From the NCBI RefSeq assembly GCF_017591425.1, contig NW_024464918.1:27246001-27310000 (forward strand): a DNA stretch of 64,000 nt, given 5' to 3'. The notes beneath the pieces are model-generated. The model searched no databases and was not told where the DNA came from. It saw only the letters and a program-made list of their open reading frames with translations. Position 1 is the stretch's first letter. Every line of letters begins with the position of its first letter. A program made the position numbers and the translations under genes. Origin of the DNA: Ochotona curzoniae (lineage: Eukaryota; Chordata; Mammalia; Lagomorpha; Ochotonidae). Of the stretch, positions 59,801 through 64,000 are shown piece by piece.

Positions 59801-62538
59801 GGTGGGGGGGTGATCTTGGGGGCTGAGCCTTCTACTGATGGAATCTGACACTAAATCAAGAAGCAATCAGAATCGGTCATTTGAGAAGTGTGTGTGAAAA
59901 GCCTCCACCAAGCTGGTGTCAGAAGTGATGTGTACTGTGAAGGTATCAAAGTCTCAGGAAAGCGTGGCCTGCCTGACCACTGGCAGGGCATGCGTGTGTA
60001 TAAGGGTACTTCGTCTGGCTGTGAAGTCAGAAGATGCATCAGTGGAGCCAGGATTATGAGGGATCTTCACTATTTGTGTTTTTCTGTTTTACAAATCTAA
60101 GATTACTGCATTAACACAATGGGAGAGAAGAGTTGAAGCCCCGTGATGTCGACAGGCACAGATGTGATGTAGAGTGATTGAGGTCAAAGCACTGTTTGTA
60201 AGCATTCTGACACTAAAGAGATTTTAAAACATTAAAAAGAAAAAAAACCACTAGAGGATTTTAAAACTGCTTCACAGACAAGGAAAAAACACTTTCAGAG
60301 CCCCAGGTCATTCAACAAATTTGTAACTGGCTTCTTCCTTTCAGAAAGAAACTCCCTTCTACCTTTCTAGACGTTCTGACACCAGGTAAGTCTGGTTCGC
60401 ATCCATTATAAAAGTCAGTTGGTTAATCAGGTCATCGGGCTGAATGAGGCCTTCTAGGCGTCCCACCACCGTCATCCTCCGGTCCTTCAGCATAATCATG
60501 GCCAGGAACGGATAGGTGTTCTCTCGTAATGCCTGTGAGACTGAGAGAAAGACCCAAGAGATCAAGGGCAGGACTCAGGAGAGAAACAGACTACACCTCA
60601 GACTTCCACAACGAATACAAGAGAACTGCTTTCATCCTATTCGGTAAATAAACACAGTGCCCACCGCCCCACCCCAGCCTCCTCATCTTTTTCCTTTGTA
60701 CCCTTGCTTTCCTAAACCGAGGTGTTTGATTAGGAAGACATGAGCGTGGGGCTCACTAATCCTTTCATATGGGTGCTGGTATGTGTCTCAGCTGTTCCGC
60801 TTCCCATCCGGTTCCCTGCTTGTGGCCTGGGAAGGCAGGATGCTCCATGTCCTTGGAACACTGCTTCCCAGTGTGGAAGGTGAGAAAGAAGCTCCCGGCT
60901 CTGGATCATTTCAGCCCTAAGCAGTCGTGATCATTTGGGGGGTGTACCAGTAGATGGAAGACCTCTCTCCCTCCAAAAAAATCTGCCTCTCAAACAAAAA
61001 GAAATAAAGCTTAAAAAAAGAAAAAATAACTTTATTAGTGGGAAGCATGGTTGTTATGAAAATGCTAGAGAAGGCTGTAAAGTTCAAGGATGATGCCAAC
61101 TTGACAGCAGAAGATTCAGAAAACAACACCGACACAGTTTAGCAGTTTTCTCCACTTGCGTGGTCAAGGCTGCAACTTCAGGCTGACGCTACAGATGGTC
61201 AAAGTCCCCACTGTGTAACTTCCTTTCCTCTTGCCTAACATATGCCTTAACCCACATGTCTTTTATTAATCCATAAAAGTGTTAGTTTTGCACCAAAAAA
61301 CTTAAAAAAAAAAAAGATTTATTTATTTTTTATTGGAAAGTCAGATTTACAGAGAGAAGATGAGACAGAGAGAAAGATCTTCCATCCACTGGTTCACTCC
61401 CCAAACAGGCACAACAGCCTGGGACTGTGCCTGGCTGACGTCAGGAACTTGGAGCTGCTTCTGTCTCCCATTGGGGTGCGGGGGCACAAGTGCTCGGGCC
61501 ATCTCCTGCTGGTCTCCCAGGTATGTTAGCAGGGCGTGGACTGGAAGTGGAGCTGGGTCTTAAACTGGTGCCCACGATGCTGGTGCTATAGGTCGTGGCT
61601 TAACCTGCCACGCTACAGTGCAGGGGCCAGGCTGTGTTCATCTTTAGAGCTCACTATATATCATCCACTAACTTCTAAAAATACTGCTCTTTTTTGTTGA
61701 GCTGTTGCCAACAAAAAATTGAATATTCTGTATCTGTATTAGCACCCAAAGTACCCAAACAGCTACCTCTCTGTGCAGCAAGTACTACTACGATTAACTG
61801 CTAAATGGAGTGCAACTGTAGCCCTGTGGGTTAAGCGGCTGTTTGAGAAGCCTATATTCCGTATCTAAGAGCAGGTTCTGGTTCCAGCTGCTTGCTTGCT
61901 TGCGACTCAGCTTCCTGCTAACGTGCACCCTAGCAGGCAGCAGCTGGCAGGTCAAGTGCCTGGCCCCTACCTGGCATGTGGAGCACCCAGACGGGAATTT
62001 CGGGCCCTGGACTTCACCCTGGCCCTGATGTAGCCGTTTGCTGGCATGCAGGGACTGAATCAGCAGATGGAATGCTCTGCCTTCAAGTAGATGGGGGCAA
62101 ATGTTTAGATTGCTTAAGAAGAGAATATTCTTTGGTCAAAAACGGGCCACAGTGATCAGATTAAAGAAAAGCTTCTGAGCACAGGACTGAATGTTTTTAA
62201 AAATGAAACAGGCTCTGAAACAGAGAAATGTCAAGAAAAAGACACTCCCAACAATTTCAGTGAAGCAAAAGCAACCCGACTCACCCCTGTAGCCCTCGGG
62301 TTTGTTTGTGGAGCACGCCCAGAACAGCATCCTGGTGTTTATTAGCGAAATGACTTCAGGTGCACAGAGTGTATTGCTGTAGAACGGGAGAAGAACATGA
62401 GAAAAACATATGTCTAAGAGGTCAGAAAAGAGACAAAGAACAGCTCACTCACCGACAGAACTCGTCAGAATCCTGGTGATCATCTCCATGAAGGTAAACC
62501 AGCAGAAAGCGAAGCTCCCGCTTGGCGTCATTAAGGGC
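50663..62538 (-). CDS. FAF2: FAF2 (UBXD8/ETEA), 3' part of gene: codons ~162-445
   Basis: FAF2 is an ER- and lipid-droplet-anchored adaptor that binds ubiquitinated clients and recruits p97/VCP for ER-associated degradation. Six minus-strand exons join in frame: 62453-62538, 62285-62376, 60363-60540, 57050-57221, 56443-56586 and 50663-50845. They give 284 codons plus stop, nearly identical to the human C-terminus as remembered. In order these are the UAS thioredoxin-like domain (LRFLLVYLHGDDHQ, MLFWACSTNKPEGY, PFLAMIMLKDRR), a highly charged coiled coil (QEKERKKREERERRRQKEEE) and the UBX domain with the p97-contacting FPR loop (ANFPRRVLP). The N-terminal UBA domain and membrane hairpin lie beyond the right edge. 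No frameshift or early stop is seen. Confidence 0.97.
51615..51860 (-). mobile_element. Unclassified lagomorph interspersed repeat, copy 4 (fragment)
   Basis: 'gggaaggatgcatgcccatg' and 'gggaaagtggatgagattac' match the corresponding block of copy 3. It stops where an old L1 3' end begins. Confidence 0.55.
51863..52445 (+). mobile_element. Ancient L1M-type 3' end
   Basis: Phrases typical of old mammalian L1 3'UTRs are recognisable: 'gttccagctgttccacaggg', 'gacatgcccctatcatggtc' and 'cccaggagccctggc' followed by 'agagaatgatg'. The match is from memory of the L1M consensus. Confidence 0.65.
52722..52976 (-). mobile_element. CSINE, 3' part of a split copy
   Basis: 'gaaagatctcctatccttca' to 'gttggattagaaatggaata'. 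Continues at about 53294-53385 after a younger SINE. Confidence 0.82.
52975..53293 (+). mobile_element. CSINE inserted into an older copy
   Basis: 'ggggctggcacggtagccag' start, 'cctatgggcactggtttgtg', 'aattaaaacaaacaaaaa' tail. Flanked by near-identical 'gaatacctggg' and 'gaacacctggg'. Confidence 0.88.
53294..53385 (-). mobile_element. CSINE, 5' part of the split copy
   Basis: 'taactggcacccatactggg' to 'cacaggaccaagcc' completes the element begun at 52722. Confidence 0.78.
53436..53760 (-). mobile_element. CSINE
   Basis: 'tttttagtggaaaggcagat', 'aatgcagggtcccaaggctc', 'gctaccgtcccaggccc' end. Confidence 0.92.
54567..54895 (+). mobile_element. CSINE
   Basis: 'cctagtggctaaatccctgc', 'gggaccctgcacccgtgtgg', 'aataaaaataaataaatctt' tail. 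Confidence 0.93.
55257..55450 (+). mobile_element. CSINE fragment, degenerate
   Basis: 'gtggaagatggcccaaataa' and 'ccattacaggagactgga'; lacks a clear tail. Confidence 0.65.
55578..55873 (+). mobile_element. CSINE
   Basis: 'cctagtggctagagtcctcg', 'gaccctgcacccatgtggca', long A tail. Confidence 0.92.
56443..56586 (-). CDS. FAF2: FAF2 exon, UBX domain start
   Basis: A 144-nt phase-0 exon after 'gtttctacag', encoding NLQEEKERKLECLPPEPSPD, the UBX entry ESVKIIFKLPNDSRVERRF and FSQSLT. The donor is ACA|GTAAGG. Confidence 0.97.
56990..57050. repeat. 15-bp minisatellite at a FAF2 splice donor
   Basis: About four copies of the plus-strand unit 'gggtcccgggtggtg' run up to the exon edge at 57050, so the intron side of the donor is repeat-derived. 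Confidence 0.85.
57050..57221 (-). CDS. FAF2: FAF2 exon, coiled coil
   Basis: A 172-nt exon after 'cctgtccacag' (read on the minus strand), encoding EERNQTQVLRQQQDEAYLAS and a Glu/Arg/Lys-rich helix ending AEERRRQ. The donor CAG|GTACCC is weak, and a 15-bp minisatellite begins within the intron's first bases. Confidence 0.96.
57517..57948 (+). mobile_element. CSINE with internal segmental duplication
   Basis: About 430 bp instead of ~320: the central block (57569-57706) is followed by a second, diverged copy of the same block (57707-57835) before the normal 3' part and tail. Confidence 0.88.
57965..58290 (+). mobile_element. CSINE
   Basis: 'gagatcccatatggatgctg', 'gaccctgcacccatgtggga', C run then 'aataaaataataagtaaatc'. 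Confidence 0.88.
58693..59010 (+). mobile_element. CSINE
   Basis: 'ggcttggtgtaatggctcag' start, 'gggaccctgtacccgcgtgg', 'caataaaaataaataattct' tail. Confidence 0.93.
60363..60540 (-). CDS. FAF2: FAF2 exon, UAS domain end
   Basis: A 178-nt exon after 'ggtctttctctcag', encoding VSQALRENTYPFLAMIMLKD through GRLEGLIQPDDLINQLTF and YLVSERLE, ending inside an Arg codon at GTAGAA. Confidence 0.97.
60742..61022 (+). mobile_element. CSINE, diverged
   Basis: 'catatgggtgctggtatgtg', 'gttccctgcttgtggcctgg'. Confidence 0.82.
61308..61628 (-). mobile_element. CSINE, older subfamily
   Basis: 'gatttatttattttttattg', 'cttccatccactggttcact', 'ctgccacgctacagtgcagg'. Confidence 0.85.
61806..62098 (+). mobile_element. 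CSINE, older subfamily
   Basis: 'tgtagccctgtgggttaagc' start, 'ggttctggttccagctgctt'; no clear tail. Confidence 0.72.
62285..62376 (-). CDS. FAF2: FAF2 exon, UAS domain
   Basis: A 92-nt exon after 'cccgttctacag', encoding RNTLCAPEVISLINTRMLFW and ACSTNKPEGYR, ending one base into a Val codon at GTGAGT. Confidence 0.96.
62453..62538 (-). CDS. FAF2: FAF2 exon, UAS domain start
   Basis: An 86-nt exon after 'gtctcacag', encoding ALNDAKRELRFLLVYLHGDD and HQDSDEFC, ending two bases into an Arg codon at GTGAGT. First FAF2 exon inside the window. Confidence 0.96.
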
Positions 62539-64000
62539 CTGTGAGACAAAGGACACCAGTTACCCTGAAGGTCACGCTGTGAACAGTTAGCTAGCCCAAG
62601 AGTCCTCACGGACAGCCACACGTTAAGGAACAAAAAGAAAAACAAGGGGAAAAAAAGGCAAGCGAGAAAGCAGGAAATCTATAGGGCTCCTGCCTTCCAC
62701 CCTTGACGTTTCTCTTCCTACGGAAAGTCCACGCTAGCAAGCTTTAACAAAAAGGTTTTAGTGATGTTAGCATTCAGATCGTACCAGGCACATCAGACTG
62801 GGTAGAATGAGAAATATAGGTTCCCATAAGTGCAGGTTTCCAGTCTAAAGAATCGACCATGTGAAAACCATGTGAGAATCCTGCACTTCACAGCTATAGT
62901 ATCTTTGTACATAAAACCTTCCTGTGCTAGGAGCTTAAGTTTCAGCCACACTGCAATGCGATGAGGGACTCCCCACAGCATTCTAAAGAGCACAGGATCT
63001 CAGAGATCTCCAGAGAGAAGGCTAGGTCTGAGACACCTGTGCACAGACTTTTCCAAGTGCATCCTTCTAGGCACACTGCACGCTGACCCCCATGACTGCA
63101 GCGGGAGCGTGCAGGAGCGGTGCTCATGAACTCAGCGCGATGACTCGAGCACACACAGGTGCTCCAGGTTTCTGGAGCGGGGTGGCAGCAGCCAGTAAGG
63201 GAACTGTTAGAAAAAAGCAGATGTGGGAAAAAAAAAATCAAAGCAGGAAGCCAATGTCAGCGTTCAGGGTAAGCATTTGTCCTCACTCTCCACTCATGAA
63301 TAGAACCACCTTTGTGGGCCCAGTGCTGTGGCCTAACGGCTAAAGTCCTCGCCTTGAACGCACCGGGATCCCATATGGGCGCCGGTTCTGGTCCCGGCAG
63401 CTCCACTTCCCATCCAGCTCCCTGCTTGTGGCCCGCGAAGGCAGTCAAGGACGACCCAAAGCCTTGGGACCCTGCACCCGCGTGGGAGACCTGGAGGAAG
63501 TTCCTGGCTCCTGGCTTCAGATCGAAACAGTACCGGCCGTTGTGGTCACTTGGGGAGTGAATCATCGGACAGAAGATCTTCCTCTCTGTCTCTCCTCCTC
63601 TCTGTATATCTGACTTTCCAATAAAAAATAAATTTTTAAAAACAAAACAAAACAAAAAGAACCATCTTTGCCTACACTCACAGTGAATTATCTGCTCTTC
63701 TCTAGCAAGTAAGAGATATACCTACCACACATGCAGATTTCATTTTTGTTCCTTTTTCAAAAGGTGGCACTTGGGTCTGTATGGTGGGGGTTGAATGCAA
63801 CATGCCACACCGAATCCACAGTCTATGCCCTAGCCAGTTCTGTGAGGCACCAAAGAATATTTAAGCTTTGTTTTTAAGGGGCTTACAGTCTAATAAAAGA
63901 GGTAAGACACCAAACAAATAGCTGCAATATAAAGTCCTCGAAACTGCTCTAAATGAATAAATAAAGCCACGAAGAACAAAAGGAGTAATATTTTAGATTT
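62539..64000 (-). other. FAF2 intron (partial)
   Basis: No upstream FAF2 exon is visible here on the minus strand. One well-preserved CSINE occupies 63314-63658; the rest shows nothing recognisable. Confidence 0.7.
63314..63658 (+). mobile_element. CSINE with target duplication (young copy)
   Basis: Nearly intact: 'cccatatgggcgccggttct', 'gggaccctgcacccgcgtgg', tail with AAAAC repeats. Flanked by 'agaaccaccttt' (63302) and 'agaaccatcttt' (63659), one mismatch. Confidence 0.95.

Overview
The window is mammalian nuclear DNA, almost certainly from a lagomorph and most likely a pika (Ochotona). The main evidence is about fifty copies of one tRNA-derived SINE of roughly 320 bp. Each has a 5' part reading 'cccatatgggcgccggttc', a middle block 'tgggaaagcagtcgaggac', a CT-rich stretch and an AATAAA-rich tail. 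This is the lagomorph C repeat (CSINE). Genus-level placement is inference. There are no prokaryotic features, CRISPR arrays or phage genes.

Three conserved protein-coding genes were reconstructed exon by exon from splice sites and reading frame. (1) CDHR2 (protocadherin-24), minus strand, 15,591 down to 1,529: sixteen exons carrying codons 1-685, from the signal peptide through about five and a half cadherin repeats. The rest of the gene, including its membrane and cytoplasmic parts, lies off the left edge. (2) RNF44, plus strand, complete: CpG-island promoter at about 33.15-34.16 kb, coding exons from 37,574 to 40,135 (433 codons plus stop, RING-H2 at the C-terminus), and a long 3'UTR ending at an AATAAA at 42,395. 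(3) FAF2 (UBXD8/ETEA), minus strand, 62,538 down to 50,663: the last six coding exons (284 codons plus stop), from the UAS region through the coiled coil and UBX domain. Its 5' exons lie off the right edge. The order CDHR2-RNF44-FAF2 and the relative strands match, from memory, human 5q35.2.

Layout: 0-15.6 kb CDHR2 exons in SINE-rich introns; 15.6-23.6 kb the probable CDHR2 intron 1; about 23.6-23.75 kb a candidate CDHR2 first exon and promoter with an HNF1-like site; 24-28.6 kb SINE-rich intergenic DNA; 28.9-30.1 kb a CpG island of unknown purpose; 33.1-42.4 kb RNF44; 42.4-47.9 kb repeat-filled DNA between two converging genes; 47.9-62.5 kb FAF2 3'UTR and exons; 62.5-64 kb FAF2 intron.

The genes act separately. 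CDHR2 is a brush-border adhesion cadherin, RNF44 an E3 ubiquitin ligase, and FAF2 an ER and lipid-droplet adaptor that recruits p97/VCP. I found no undescribed multi-gene system. The observations most worth checking are a 90-nt stop-free in-frame intron in RNF44, the weak-context RNF44 start with a strong out-of-frame ATG eight bases downstream, a 15-bp minisatellite touching a FAF2 splice donor, a candidate HNF1-type CDHR2 promoter, an orphan CpG island, and a repeat family of uncertain class (four copies) with its own internal tandem subrepeats.
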